Position numbers and translations under genes: made by a program. Of a stretch of 64,000 bases of DNA, positions 12,051-24,320 are shown one piece after another. A model generated the notes under the pieces. That model searched no databases and was not told the DNA's origin. It was given only the letters and a program-made list of their open reading frames with translations. Source of the stretch: Symsagittifera roscoffensis (lineage: Eukaryota > Xenacoelomorpha > Acoela > Convolutidae); assembly GCF_963678635.1 (NCBI RefSeq), contig NC_087067.1, positions 3,357,072 through 3,421,071 on the forward strand, in the 5' to 3' direction. How positions within the stretch are numbered: the stretch's first letter is position 1; every line of letters begins with the position of its first letter.

Positions 12051-14218
12051 AAACCCAAGCTTTGTTCCATTTTGTCCAGGGGTTATCTTTTTCATCTGCT
12101 TTTTTTTTTAAATTTTGTTTTTCAGCGAAAACTATGTTTTTTTTGGAAAATGTTTTTTAGGCCTAATTTTTTTTTCTCGGTGAAAATTTTACTTTGTTTG
12201 TGAAAAAAATTTTCTACTGTGTCGGCGAATTTTTTTTGTAAAAACTTTTTTTTTGATCGGCAAAAAAATATTTTTGAAAAAAACTTTCTTTGTGCGGGGA
12301 CCACGTCAATAGCAGTTGGCAAACTCGAGACCCCGGTCTGATTCGGCAGCAGAAACCAACGACAGTGATATAGATAGTGGTGATATCGCCGAACTGGAGG
12401 CCAATACTTCCGACGAGGACGAACCGTCATTCTTCAACGATTCGTTTTTTCGTTGATGTAACAGTTGAAACACAGTCAAAAAACATCGACGAATAGATTG
12501 AAACACAAATAAAACATATTAACTTTTGCATAGTTAATAAAATTCAGTGATTTAGTAAGACAATTGTGTGTACATAAAATTGACCTAGTGCTATTCCATG
12601 TTTAGTGCGTACTTAATTGCCAGATTTTGTCCCAGTTTTGGAACCCAGTTAATCAGAGATAATTTATTTTCAATTAAACGAAAGTGTTTCCTGCATTCTT
12701 CTGTATTTATTTGTACGTAAAATGAAATTGAATCGAAGTTTTGAAAAAAATTGACACATAGCGCAGTAAAACATATCAGTTGTGATTGGAACGAAGATTT
12801 AGCAAATCCTTTCCAACACCAAACAGGTAGACACAAGGTTCATTGGGAAAACTCAATAATCTATCGAAGCTTTACATGAGGACTATTAGTTATAAAATAA
12901 CACGTGGTGACAATTTGGATTTTCACATGGTGACCATTGGTTGTCAGATAATACATAGTGACCATTATGATCCATACCTTATGGTCATCGCCCGATCCTA
13001 ATGCACTATATGCATACTACTAGAAAATAATTGGATATAATAAATTCTTGTTTCGAACTGGTTCCACAAGTGAAACTTATTTTAACAAAAAATCAGCTTC
13101 TGTGGCATGGCACTTTTTTGACTTCAACGAGCAAATAAATAAGTTTTTGCCACATGTATTTGCCGCTATATCTTCAATTATTCAAGATAAAATAGTGATT
13201 TTTTGTAACATATTACCAGAAAGTATTCGGAATGGGGTACACGATTAAAATTGATAAACCTTGTGCTTAAGATTTAAAATATCCAATATCAAAAATAAAA
13301 ATAAAGGTGTTCTTGCTGGAAACCATTCTACACACAACAAAACGAATCTAATTTTATGTTGCCAGAATGTTGTCATTTTCTGATAGCTAATTTATTAAAA
13401 AACTACAATGACGCCATTAGTTTTTGCGATGCAAGATTCCCAATGTCTGAAGCTATGCCAATTTTAAACTAGAAAACGATTCCTGCAGGAACGTTCTTGT
13501 TTTACGCTGGTATATTTCTGTCGAAATAAGTTTTTTTTTTAAATTATTCTGCTCAAACGTAAGAATGATGTCATTATTTTGCATAATCCACGTGTCGAAA
13601 GTGTCGCATTAACTTTATATTTGAAACCAAAAATATGTTATTTTTCCTGGAGTTTCGTTTCAAGCATAGTCGAAGCACTGTCAATAGTCGAATATACGTT
13701 TGTAGGCGGCCAAACACAATATATTTGAAACATTAGGGACCTTTCAACCAAACACGGCATCAGAGACAGGTCTTCAACAATCGATGCAAAGCGCAGAAAA
13801 GACTGTCCGCAGCACAAATAAAGCATGGTGAGTCTTTTTAAAGTTTCTACAAATTTTTCTCGGCTTACGCAAGTCTTGATCCCTATTTCAGCCTTGATCT
13901 CGACTTCTGCCAGGTGTCGAAAATATCGGGTTAAAAAGATCTAAAAGCGGGTTACATCATTTCTCTTTATTTCATTGCAATAATGTCACGCTTTAATTTC
14001 GAGAGATAATTGTTTCTTCTCTTTGTCGCTGTTTAAAACAGGCGTACTTGGAAGAAACTTTGCTTTCGGCTCTATTTCCCTCCGTAAAATCAGATACTGC
14101 AAGTAACGAAGTAAAATATCATAAGAAGCTCATTCGGTCGTGATTCGAACACTACTTAAGCGTTTCTAAAAAGCGTTGCATCCAGAAAATTGGATATAAA
14201 ATTGACGAAAATTATTCA
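12051..14218. other. A+T-rich stretch, no recognisable gene
   Basis: 12,115-12,300 is dominated by runs of T. A short acidic plus-strand frame without an ATG (12,312-12,456, rich in Asp, Ser and Glu) stands out in composition and could be an exon or a transposase N-terminal remnant, but nothing supports either. Short gtgaccatt-type words repeat at 12,890-12,990. Otherwise nothing seen. Confidence 0.4.
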
Positions 14219-14394
14219 ATTAGGCATAACCGTCAACAATAAACTTAAAAAAAATAGAGCAAATAAAAATTGAAAAAAATAATTGTTGGGATTTTTTTGC
14301 CTATGAAGCGGCAAAAAAGTTCTCAACAATTAGTTTTTTCAGTGTCTTATTTGTTCATCGTTTTTTAGGTTGATTTTTAATGAGTATGCCTAAT
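14219..14394. repeat. Foldback element (176-bp imperfect palindrome)
   Basis: The left end attaggcata matches the right end tatgcctaat as inverted repeat. Imperfect pairing continues inward through the Lys/Asn-poor A-rich arms to a centre at gcctatgaagcggc (about 14,300-14,313). Arms are about 80 bp. No coding capacity; consistent with a small foldback MITE. Confidence 0.75.
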
Positions 14395-15012
14395 CCCTTG
14401 ATTTTCTACGCGTTAATGTAGTTTTCAAATCAAAAAAGTCCTGATACTATATTTCGTTCTTGAAGAATCAAGTTTTCCTTGTCTGAAAGTTTTATATATT
14501 GAAAGTTACCCGATCGCTTTACTCACTCGAAAAGAGACTAAACCTCAAAAAATTTTAAACTCAAAAATTATTTCAACCGAAAAAAGCGTTTGACCCAGGT
14601 GATGCTTTTTAATTCATCAACTGAACCGAAAAAAAATTTTTGTTGGTTACAGCAATATATAACAAAATAAGAACAGCCCGTTGCTGTGCCACTAGCACAG
14701 AAGGCTCCTTCAAAAACTACAAAAAATTCATTTTTTTTTCTGCACGGTGTGATAAAAGGATCTGAACGAAAGACATAAAAGGATAAAAAGAACTGAACAA
14801 AAGGACGAGTTTTAGGCTTTTACGTTACTCCTAGTAAAAAAAAAACATATTCCAAAAATGGTTTTCTTGACACTGGGAAAGTTTTTTGAACTTTTTAAAA
14901 CGTCGTTTGTATCACCACTGAAAGGGCTTAATTATGATATAGAACCTAACCACCCAATCCGATGATTAATTGTGTTACATGATTTTGTGTGGAAAACGGA
15001 AATAACCAAAAC
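14395..15012. other. Stretch without recognisable gene
   Basis: A+T-rich sequence with no supported frame or repeat on either strand. Confidence 0.4.
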
Positions 15013-15285
15013 GCGGTGGTGAGCGGTAGTGAAGTGGTTACGTCTTCGCCTCTCAATCGAAAGGTCGGATGTTCGAGGCCCACCATGATCCGCGCTTGTT
15101 GCTTGAGGGTGAAGCAACAATACCCAGCCCAGAAAAACAACCAAAAAAATTGCGATTAGTTCTTAAACAGGAGCACAACAGCGGTTCGCCGTGATGAGCT
15201 GTACAGCTCGCATGTTGGCCCTATACCTAGCGAATAATTGGTCTTAACTGGTTTGCCGGTTAAATGCTTCAAAACAAAGAAAAAA
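15013..15285 (+). repeat. tRNA-derived SINE
   Basis: An RNA polymerase III A box-like word (ggtagtgaagtgg, 15,025-15,037) and a B box-like word (tgttcgaggcc, about 15,070-15,080) are spaced about as in a tRNA gene. The flanking stems do not pair well enough for a functional tRNA. A tRNA-unrelated body follows, ending in an A-rich stretch near 15,285. Sites and spacing are seen; SINE identity is inferred, since only one copy is in the window. Confidence 0.6.
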
Positions 15286-15785
15286 ACACCCGATTGCAAA
15301 ATTCCTCTCCATTTTCAATGGTCGGACAACAAACTGTTTGTGGCACGGTACTCAACCTTGTCAATCATGTTACCCATACTTAACTTAATGAATTAATGAA
15401 CTATGGGAACTACTCTTGGGCCTCAAAAACTTTTACACTCACGTCTGATGCAGCTATTGCACCTACGGCAGACTGTAAAACTGCAAGCGACACTTTTTCA
15501 AAATACATTTTGATTGAACGTAGAAGAAATAGATTAACCGTATGGCTTAACAACTTATAGTTTCGTTGTTGCTGCTGTATAATTTTCAACATAGGTTTCA
15601 GGGGGCCTTAATTGAAAAAGTAAAAGCAATATATTGTTAGTAAATGATGCACATTTCAGTTTTAATTTATAAATAAAAACTTGCACCAAGAAGCGTAGAA
15701 GCCAAGATTTTCGAGTCTTTCCTTTCTTTCAACAATTATTTCATCATTTTTGAAAAAAACACTCTTGACAAATTTTTTATCTTAT

Positions 15786-16480
15786 GTACATTTAAATAAG
15801 CCGGACAAAACGAACAATATTGGAATTTTCAAACCCGTTTCCTTCCGATTGGGCTAAGAATAGACAAAAAGTGAACGGGGAAAAAAGTTGCTTAGATTTC
15901 TAAATAAATTATCACAGTGCAATTCAGTTTGTGAAATTTGCAACAAAATGTTTAAGCCAAAAATGGGTTATTTTATAATTTTTTAGATAATCAAAAATTA
16001 CGTTGACACTACCACTTTAATCATGTCAAAAGAAGTTTTTTACACAAAATCTTAGCAAGATAAGTTTCTCAAAATCTGTGAAGAAAAATAATTTTTTGAT
16101 TGATAGCCTAAAAAGGAGATTTTTACTTTATAAAATCAAAATATTTTCTGGAAAAAAAATTCAAACAATTTGCGCAATTTTTGGAGGTATCTGCCTCTAT
16201 AACTTTGTTGGGCTGTATAAGAGTCTTCTTTTGATATAAGTGAAAATAATGTGATAGCTTCAGTGTAATTCTTGGTTCAATAAAATTGCCAAAATGACCC
16301 AATTTAGGGTTCAAAAATTTGTTGCAAATTTCACAAAAAAATGCATCATGATAATTGTGGTAAACTCTAAGCAACTTTAGTTCTGATCACTTTTTTTCTG
16401 GTCTTAACCCGATTGGAGAAAAACAAGTTGAAGTTTGAAAATTTGTTAGGTTGGTCCGGATGTTTTATATCAGCACTGTA
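15786..16480. mobile_element. Long-inverted-repeat MITE, Tc1/mariner-like, diverged copy
   Basis: The ends atttaaataagccggacaaaacg (from 15,788) and ggtccggatgttttatatcagcactgta (to 16,480) pair as inverted repeats. The word aaaatgggtta and its complement lie inside. The right end matches that of the better element at 19,248-19,968; the left end has lost about seven bases (agtgctg). No transposase frame. Confidence 0.7.
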
Positions 16481-16686
16481 CATGTAACATGTTTGGTTGA
16501 ACAATAATTATGTAGGAAAATTTTTGCTATTCTCTTTCTTTTCCATTGCATTGATCGTTGGTTTCATCTCTTAGTTAGCATAATGGTATCAATTGCATAA
16601 CAATTAATAGACATAGCTAGATAAAAATTATTTTCTCAAATTTATGATTTATTGTTTTTCAGAACTGTAATCAGGTTCTATTTTGT

Positions 16687-17125
16687 GAAAAATGATCATC
16701 GTAGAGCTACACGTGTTAGGAATAGTCTGGCTGATCATGTTGTTTAAAGCTAAGCGCAGTTGGAAAGGCCGATTGTTCTGAAGATTCTCAGGAGATACAA
16801 GGCGTGTTCTATTACTGGGGCCGTTGTATTTAGAAAAAACGCTCATCAGATAGCTACACGTGTTAGCGATCACCAGGTTGAGCAATCTATTTTCAAGTTT
16901 AGCTCAATGGAAATGGCTGGCTGTTTTATATATTCTCAGGAGATCCAACCCATGGATTTGGCGTGTTCTCTTACTGGGTTTCTATAAGAGAAAAAATGAT
17001 CATCATAGAGCTACATGTGTTAGGGATAATCGGGCTGAGCAAGTTGTTTTTAGGTTTAGTGCAATAGAAAAGGCTGGCTGTTTTATAGATTCTCAGGAGA
17101 TCCAACGCGTGTGTTTGATTGATGT
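16687..17125 (+). repeat. Three tandem copies of a ~150-bp coding-like repeat
   Basis: Copies begin at about 16,687, 16,833 and 16,990. Each contains ctaca(c/t)gtgttag and ends near attctcaggagat. Translated, copies 2 and 3 keep the pattern EQ..F.FS..E.AGCF..SQEIQ in frame, while copy 1 is broken by stops. Conservation at the protein level between copies suggests a decayed protein with roughly 50-residue repeats. No family recognised. Confidence 0.6.
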
Positions 17126-19247
17126 GTTTGCGCCCCAATTGAAGTTGAAAAAGACTTCAAAATAAAAGGATCTTCCTTATTACGTTCCTCGAGTATTTGA
17201 TTTTCATTATTCTCAGGAACTCTAAGTTTTTGTTCCCAGCTGTCTAGTCATGTGGTGGCCCGTGACTTATTTCGTCAATAAAATTAAATTTTAACGTTTT
17301 TTCCTTGTACTTATAGTAGAATTCACGCTACGGCAGAAGGCAACTGAATTAGCAACTGCTGAACTAAATTTGAATAGTTGCTGAAAAGCTCAAGGCGCAT
17401 CGCACAATTTCATCAGTAGTCTTTTCACTTGGTACAAATAAACATATGGTAACATTTATTTGTTTTTCATAGAATCAGTCACCCATTGCGCGTGATACAG
17501 ACTCTGAAATTGCAGAGCGCAACTCTTCCTAAATGATACGCTAAACAAGGCTGATATGCACGTTAGCCTTTATATAAGCAGAAAAGATGATAGCGTTAGA
17601 TTGATGCAATCTTAAATTAGAAAAAAAGTTCAACAAAAAAGTATTGTGAAGTTGTGACTTCTGGTTTTGATTATTTCCTCTATTGATTAAAAAAATCATT
17701 GCTCAAAGATCTAATTGACTTTAACTGTTTCTTCCTAATATTGGCTCACTCAGCTTAAAGTACCATACTTGGTGATCAAAAATAGATTTTTATGATCCGA
17801 TGAAAATGTTTTCACAATACTTTTTTGTGGAACTTCTTAGCTTACTTTATTGGTATATCATGCTATAGTTACCTGTTTTTCCCGTTTTTCTAGGTGCTCG
17901 GAGTTTTAAATGTACTGGTTTCGATTCCGAAGTTTTTCCTCGGAAATATTCAATTGTCGGGTTAAAGTTTGACTCTTTTTAGCCGGCCTTTTTTCAGAAG
18001 CATGGAACTACCAATTTACGCAAGCTTTGAACTGAAGAATTTATACCCGTTAATTGTAATTTTACCACTTGAAGGGTAAAATAGGTTCTTATGATTTTGT
18101 TTTGTTTTAAGAGTAAGGTGTATAATTTCATTCAAGCTCGAATTTGAAATTTCATGACTTTTTTAAATTTTTTTTTCCAAAATATTTCCTATAATTATTT
18201 GAAATTTATTTTTGGTTTTAAATACTTGAACTTTAAACTGAAAAAAAATTGTAGTGCGATGCAATGTAATGATAAATAAAATCAATAGCAGTCAGGGAAA
18301 CTAAATTTTTGTTTCTGTTTTCGGCAAGAAAAAGAACGAGTTTTAGACAAAAGAGTTTGGTTGTTACATGAAGTCATCTGCAAACACTTGATCTAAATTT
18401 TTTTTAGAAAGAAAATGAAAAAATTCTTTTACAGCACGTTTTTTTCTCTTTGGGTATATTTATTTTAGAACAAGAGTTGAAATTTGTTCACAACATAGTT
18501 CAACTATTTGTCAACACCTAGCAGGATCAAAATTTATCAAATTTTATTTTAAAGGCGTAAACTATTAGTATAATATAAATAGTTTAGAATGTGTTCTTGT
18601 TTTGAAAACATCTTCGCAAACAAAACAAAAAAGTTTGAATATATGGGCTCAAATTGATTTTTTTTGAGTTTTTTTTAAATTGGCGAGCTTGATTTACTGT
18701 TTACAGACCGAATTTTTTAAAAACAACTTTTTTAGTGAACTGTGCTTTATAAAATCATTTTTCACTCGACGACTACTGATTTTCAGTCTATTATATTTTA
18801 AAAATTGGAGAAAAAAAATTGAGAATTTTATATAAAAATCAAATGAATTTATTTATTTTTATTTTTTAATTTTTCATTGCTTTTTGAAATTTTTTTAAAG
18901 TAAGCTGTAATTGTTTTTTATCTTTGAAAAACATCCGTAATATTTGAAAAACACCAAGATAGTGTTGTTTAATTGGTCACTTTTTAGTCGACATTTACAT
19001 ATGATAAGCAAGTGTCCAATTCCAGTGAGGTCATTCAAAAGCTTTCTCGACCATTCTGAGTTCGCTAAAACAATTCTAACTAATAGATTGTTTTTAAAAA
19101 AATGCTATCTAGTTTGAGCCATGGTGCTCTGTTTATATCAAATAAAGAGGCTGCTCAAATTAAAAATAAATGATGTTATTCTGCGGCAACTGCATAAAAA
19201 ATGAGTTGGTATATGCTTTTCTGTACATGAAACGGAAATTTTATGAC
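17126..19247. other. A+T-rich stretch without recognisable gene
   Basis: About 2.1 kb of low-complexity A+T-rich DNA with homopolymer runs. No frame or repeat can be supported. Confidence 0.4.
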
Positions 19248-19968
19248 TACAGTGCTGATTTAAATTAACCGGACAAAACGCGCTTAGCTTGAAATTTAAA
19301 ACTCGTTTTTTTTTTTAAATTGGGTTGAGTTTAGGTGAAAACTTATGAGAACAAAAATGCTTAAAATTTTAGCAGAGTTAATGTGGTGTAATTTGTTTTG
19401 CGAAATTCGGGCCCGAAATTTTGCCCCAAAAATGGGTAACTTTGTCTTTTCTTAATAAATCAAAATTAACGCCGAAAATACCCAGTCGATCACAGATATG
19501 ATTATATCAAATTGAGCCCTTTGCGTAGCCCAACAAACTTTAAGAAGGGTATTTTCTCCAAAAAATTGCAAATTGTTTAAAAACAGTTTTTTTTTTAAAG
19601 TTGGTATTTTATGTAGTAAAAACGCCCTTTTTTGTCTATCAAACAAAAATAAATTGACTTATACAATATTTTGGACATTATACTCTTCTTAAAGTTTGTT
19701 GTGCTACGTAAGGGGCTCACTATGATGTAATTATGTCTGTGATCGACTGGTTGTTTTCGGCGTAATTATTGATAAAAAAAATCCAAAATTACCCAATTTT
19801 GGGTAATTATTCGGGCCTGAGTTTCGCAAAACAAATTACACTAAATCTGCTAAAAATTTGAGCGAGTTTTGTCTCCATAAGTTTTCACCTAACTCAACCC
19901 AATTGGAGAAATAGGAGTTTTAAAGGCGCTTAACGCGTTTTGTGCGGTTAATTTAAATCAGCACTGTA
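19248..19968. mobile_element. Long-inverted-repeat MITE, Tc1/mariner-like, with TA target duplication
   Basis: Both ends read TA then CAGTGCTGATTTAAAT, inverted at the right end, followed by (c)cggacaaaacg-like sequence. TA at both edges is the expected Tc1/mariner target duplication. Arms extend about 300 bp inward with mismatches to a centre near 19,600. It is about 720 bp long and lacks a transposase. A second, more diverged copy is at 15,786-16,480. Confidence 0.8.
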
Positions 19969-20592
19969 TAGCTTCTTGCTTTTTCTGTGCAAACTTTAAG
20001 ACCTCTTTGGCGGATTTGATTTATATCTGGGCATGGAGATAGTAGGGGATATGGCAATGTCTCTCTAACCAACTCCTCAGATCACATTCATAATTATTAT
20101 TTCTACATGTCCTGTATTTCAAGCAACTTACTCTGAAGAATTGAAAACCTAAAGTTGAAGTATTTTGATTGAATTAAATAAATTTTTCCGAAGACTTTAA
20201 ATTTTTCTTTCCTTTTCTTTCAGTTATGCTTACCCGCTATTAGAAAAAACTCATTTTGAATTAACTTGAGTTGCTTCTATTTAAATTCATGAAATTCATG
20301 TTATTTTTTGAGACAAAAAGAACAATATTGCAAAAATAATTGAAAAATTAAAAAGGTTCTAAGAGAAAATGAAACCAAAACCAAATTGAACAACTAACAT
20401 AGGGTTCTCGAAGCCAATTGAATTTTGAAACAAAAGTAAACAAACACACGTGGATAACTAAGAGGCATTTATTCCAATATTAGCGAAATAGGAAGAAATT
20501 TGACCATTATAATTATCCTTATAATTGACAAGTAAATTTGACAATAAAATGTTGTGTTAATAGAAAATTTCATTCTGGATTTTTTACTGCTC
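19969..20592. other. Stretch without recognisable gene
   Basis: No supported reading frame, RNA or repeat. Confidence 0.4.
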
Positions 20593-20599
20593 AACCAAT

Positions 20600-21312
20600 T
20601 ATGGACAAAATCAAAAAAAAGATTGTCGGCCAATGTAACTCATGTCATAGAATTAAATAAGCCTGTGTAAAAACTGCTGATATTGCTAGAGATGGAAAAT
20701 TTGGTGGCCAGTCAATAAACCGAATGGTCCAAGAGCAGAATGGGTCCAAGAGCAGATAAACATCAAAAATATATCAAATTTTATAAGCTTATGGGTAAGT
20801 TAAGTATAAGAATTATCATTATTACCAAAGAAGCAATAGTTTATGCATAATTTGAATAAATTAATCGAGTTTTTTTTCAATTGTTTAAAAAATTTGATAA
20901 AATTATTCAATTCATGCATATTTTATTCATTTTTTGGTATATTGACGATTATAATAATTATTTTATCAATTAGTCCGTCTTAATCAGTAAAAGTTAATTT
21001 TTTTTGTTTTTCTGCTCTTGGACCATTCTGCTTTTTGCTCCGCCTCTGGAAAATTTTATATTTTTTTAAAGAAAATATATAACAAAATCTAAACTGCTAC
21101 AGATCTTGAGACAGCGCATAACTCTGAAAAAATCAAAGGTACTAGAGTTGGAAACAAAAATCCTCAAGCTAGAATACAGGCTGTGATTTGTTTTGCTATT
21201 GGAAAAAGTTTGAAAATGATTGGAACTTTTAAGGAAGCCAGCCTATACAATAAACAATATTTTCAGTATCAATCAATGAAAGTAACTGATGAAGATAAAC
21301 TTAAGTTGTAGA
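20600..21312 (+). pseudogene. Unidentified pseudogene split by a MITE
   Basis: A plus-strand frame from ATG at about 20,600 shows a C-x2-C-H-like start (QCNSCHRIK), a stop, then KTADIARDGKF. It is interrupted at 20,703 by a 345-bp MITE. Downstream of 21,057 the coding character resumes (about 70 codons, Lys-rich with an ARIQAVICFAIGKS-like block) up to a stop near 21,310. Weaker coding-like pieces follow to about 21,420. Protein family not recognised; the two sides may be one ancient gene or transposon ORF. Confidence 0.4.
20703..21047. mobile_element. 345-bp MITE flanked by ggaaaattt target-site duplication
   Basis: ggaaaattt occurs at 20,694-20,702 and again at 21,048-21,056, immediately outside the element. 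The ends form imperfect inverted repeats, with gaatggtccaagagcag on the left and ctgctcttggaccattc on the right. An 8-bp duplication (gaaaattt) with a terminal CAGAGGCGG-like end on the right would fit the hAT superfamily; a 9-bp duplication would fit others. Confidence 0.8.
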
Positions 21313-23340
21313 AGGTTTATTTGTAAGAACAACTCAAAAATTCATTGAAATAGTAAGAATGATAACTGTTTCTCAGTTGATTTATCAGATCCTTCAGATT
21401 ACTCAGTTTTAAAATATCAGTGATTTCTGTTTGATTTAACTTGTTTATTTTTAAACATGCCTGAGGTTTAACACTGAAACTAAATTTTGTCTTAGCTCAT
21501 AAATATGATAAATGCTAAGAAATCTCGGTAAACAAGAAACTGATGACGTTTAAATCTTATTGAATCAAGAGCAGTGTTTGTTTAACAATTTTGTTTAGTC
21601 AGAACTATAAGAAATTTAATGGAATTTCCAGTTTTTTTTATGAAATTTATAACAAAAAAGGCTATATTTTAGCTCTGCAGCATCAAAGGTTTACAATAAT
21701 TGCAAGCACATTATTAAAAAAAATGTGATCTATAGAGGATCCTAAAAAGTAAAACAAAGATAAAACTTTTAAACTATTTACCATTGCACATAGTAGAACG
21801 TTTATAGTTTCTTAGTAAAAGCTTGAAAATTACGAAGAAGTCCGGTTTAACTAAATATTTTCAGCAAGGGAGGTTGAACTAACTTGAGCTATGAAAACTT
21901 TAAGATATAAAAAGTTGTTGATGGTAAACTTCTTAAATTTTTAACTTCTGAAGATGTAAAAAACGAAACAAAATTTATGAATCAAATACAAACACGAGCA
22001 GTACTTGTTTACTTTTGAGAGATACAGAGATGTATAAAGTTGAATCAATTTGGTGAAATCTTGATTTTGATTTAAAAAATTTTCTAAGAATATGGAAGAC
22101 GCAAACAGACAAAGTTGGAAAAAACGAAACAGTAAAATAAATCAATCACCGACGTCTGAGCTTTTCAGATCAAAAGCTCAGTTAAGGAAGGCTTGTTTAG
22201 AAGTTTTTACTGCTGTTTTAAAAGTTCCTACTACTATTTTAGAAGTTCTTATTTCTTTAACAAAAAACAAATCTAAACCTCCTCGTTGAAAAGAATTAGC
22301 AACTAAAGCTACGATAATACTTAGAAAAATGAAAAAAGGGTTGCCGAAAAACGATCTGCTTCTGTTGTTTTTCAATAGGTTTAAGACAAATTCAATAGGT
22401 TTAAATAGAATGTAATTTCACGTCAAAGTCAGTGTTTAACTTTCGAAGTTAATTAACATCTAAATCTCAAGATATAGATAAATGTGATGATACTAATTTA
22501 CTAACAAAAATATGTGCAAATTTTTCAGACTAATTTCAAGTTTGTTTGCTGTTAACTAGATGTTAATTAGATATTAAAAATCAAGAAAAAATTGTTGGTC
22601 ATAAAATTAGCAAAAATTCTCAATTAATGATGAAGTACAAACAAAATTTTATAAACATTAAGAAAACTTTTCATGCTAAAACGATGGAAAATTTTAGAAA
22701 TAGATTACTAATCGAAATTTTACAGAAACAGATGAAATAAAAAACCTCGAAATGGCAAAGCAAAACATATTTCTCTGGAACACATAAACTTTATGATAAG
22801 TTTGATTCTTTTACTTTTGTGAAAAAAGTATTTGCTGCTTTCGATTTGAGTAGTTTTTTGATATACAAGAGTTATAATGATCATATACAACCATTTTTTG
22901 GTGTGGACAACATTCAGATAATTCATTTTGACGCAGAAGCAGATTTTGTTATTGTAGGTACATAGAATGTCATTTAAAAACTAAAAATCTAGAAGATATG
23001 CTCGAGTTCAGTAATCTTAAAAAAATTCATGAGTAATTGGTGAACCTTGCTTTTTGCAACTAATTGGTGAATTCATGAACGAAATGTTTTACCTATGATT
23101 TGATTAATATAGTTTCAAAAGAATTGAGCAGTTTATCTCCAGAAAATAGTTTAAGTCCATTATTACAATTAAACAAACATTTAATTTGCCATCAAATGGA
23201 TTGTAGCACCAATAAAGATTTTGTTCAAAAAAAACTTTGATAGGCATCTTCATAGTCTTTGATAATCGTCGGACCAGGCAAAACTTTTCGTCACAAATGA
23301 ATTTGGCAGGCAAAATTTAAAAACATAACAGGCCAAAAAA
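21313..23340. other. A+T-rich stretch with coding-like scraps only
   Basis: Several frames of 60-70 codons exist on both strands (for example 22,092-22,289 plus), but none shows a family pattern. Treated as non-genic. Confidence 0.4.
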
Positions 23341-23486
23341 AGGCCTTTTAGACAATTTCTTTAAAATGTCGACCAAAAATTCGCTCTTTTTTGGCGCGCC
23401 TGAGTCGAATTCCTGAATCAAATCCCCCGTCCGACCATCTCCCCCCCCCCCCCCCCCCCCGCCCCATCCCTAAATCCGCCTCTGGC
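23340..23486 (-). repeat. Transposon end with C20 run, GGATTTAGGG-type terminus
   Basis: A run of 20 C (23,441-23,460) is followed by gccccatccctaaatccgcctctgg. Read on the other strand this is a CAGAGGCGGATTTAGGG-like terminus, as in many invertebrate hAT-type non-autonomous elements. A related gcggatttaggg followed by a G run occurs at 38,882-38,900. The other end of this element was not found. Confidence 0.45.
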
Positions 23487-23644
23487 TAGGATTATAGGCA
23501 GTTGCCTTTTTTACTTCAAAACATACGTTTGTCTCATGCCTTCTTGAGACAAATAACCTTAAAAAAATTACTTCTCTACTATGACTAAATTTAAAACTAT
23601 AACTAGAAAAAAGTATAGAATGATAAGCAGTTCAGTCGTAGGGC

Positions 23645-24320
23645 TTGATCATGTTCTTTTACGAACAAACTAGGGGCCCAGCTGAAAGCTGGAGAGACCT
23701 GTTTGATTATTTTAATATTGATTATTTTAAAATTGTTTTAAAATTTCAGGTTTCTCAAGTCGATAGCGCCCTTCCTACGCAAAAAAGTGAAAGAGAAGCT
23801 TATGCATTCATTGGTAACGCTTTGGTAAAAAGTTTTCATGAGGGAACTTTTCAAGTCCATAGGTGTTTCCCTAGACAATAGGGGCGCAGCTGGAAGCTGG
23901 AGAGACCTGTTTGGTTATTTCAGAAAAAACGTTATACAAATTTTTGATGAAATCAAATTAGCTAGCGCTTTTTGTTTTATTGAAAAAACGAGTTTGAAAA
24001 AATGTGGGTGGAGGTTAGCGAAATCGCAGATTGATTTCGGATGAGTTTTGTAAACTAATGTAGCAACTAATTGTGTGATTTTTCCTAAGTCTATAGCTCT
24101 TCCCCTAGGCAATTTAAGGACCAGCCGCTTGTGCGGGGGAGTTTCCTACAACCTGGTCTATCGATTAAACCCTTAATTCCAAATCTGGATGGGTAGTTTT
24201 TGAGGAAATCGATAATTTCCGAAAAAATAGGCAAAAAAATCAAAAAAGTGACTTTTCCTAAGTCTATAGCTCTTCCCCTAAGCAAATTATCATGATCATG
24301 TTCTTTTACGAACAAATTGA
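23645..24320 (+). repeat. Degenerate tandem repeat array
   Basis: The word agctg(g)aaagctggagagacctgttt occurs at 23,678 and 23,886. A ttcctaagtctatagctcttcccctagg-like word occurs four times (about 23,752, 23,846, 24,077 and 24,255). catgttcttttacgaacaaa flanks the array at 23,648 and 24,298. Unit length varies (about 95-230 bp). No gene function. Confidence 0.65.

Noticed and set aside
12122-12506. Minus-strand basic frames at 12.1-12.5 kb
   Set aside because: Produced by T runs (Lys/Phe-rich); no conserved pattern.
15013-15090. Functional tRNA gene
   Set aside because: A and B boxes are present, but acceptor and T stems do not pair properly and a SINE-like body follows.
23645-24320. CRISPR array
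   Set aside because: Repeats are degenerate and irregularly spaced in a eukaryotic context.
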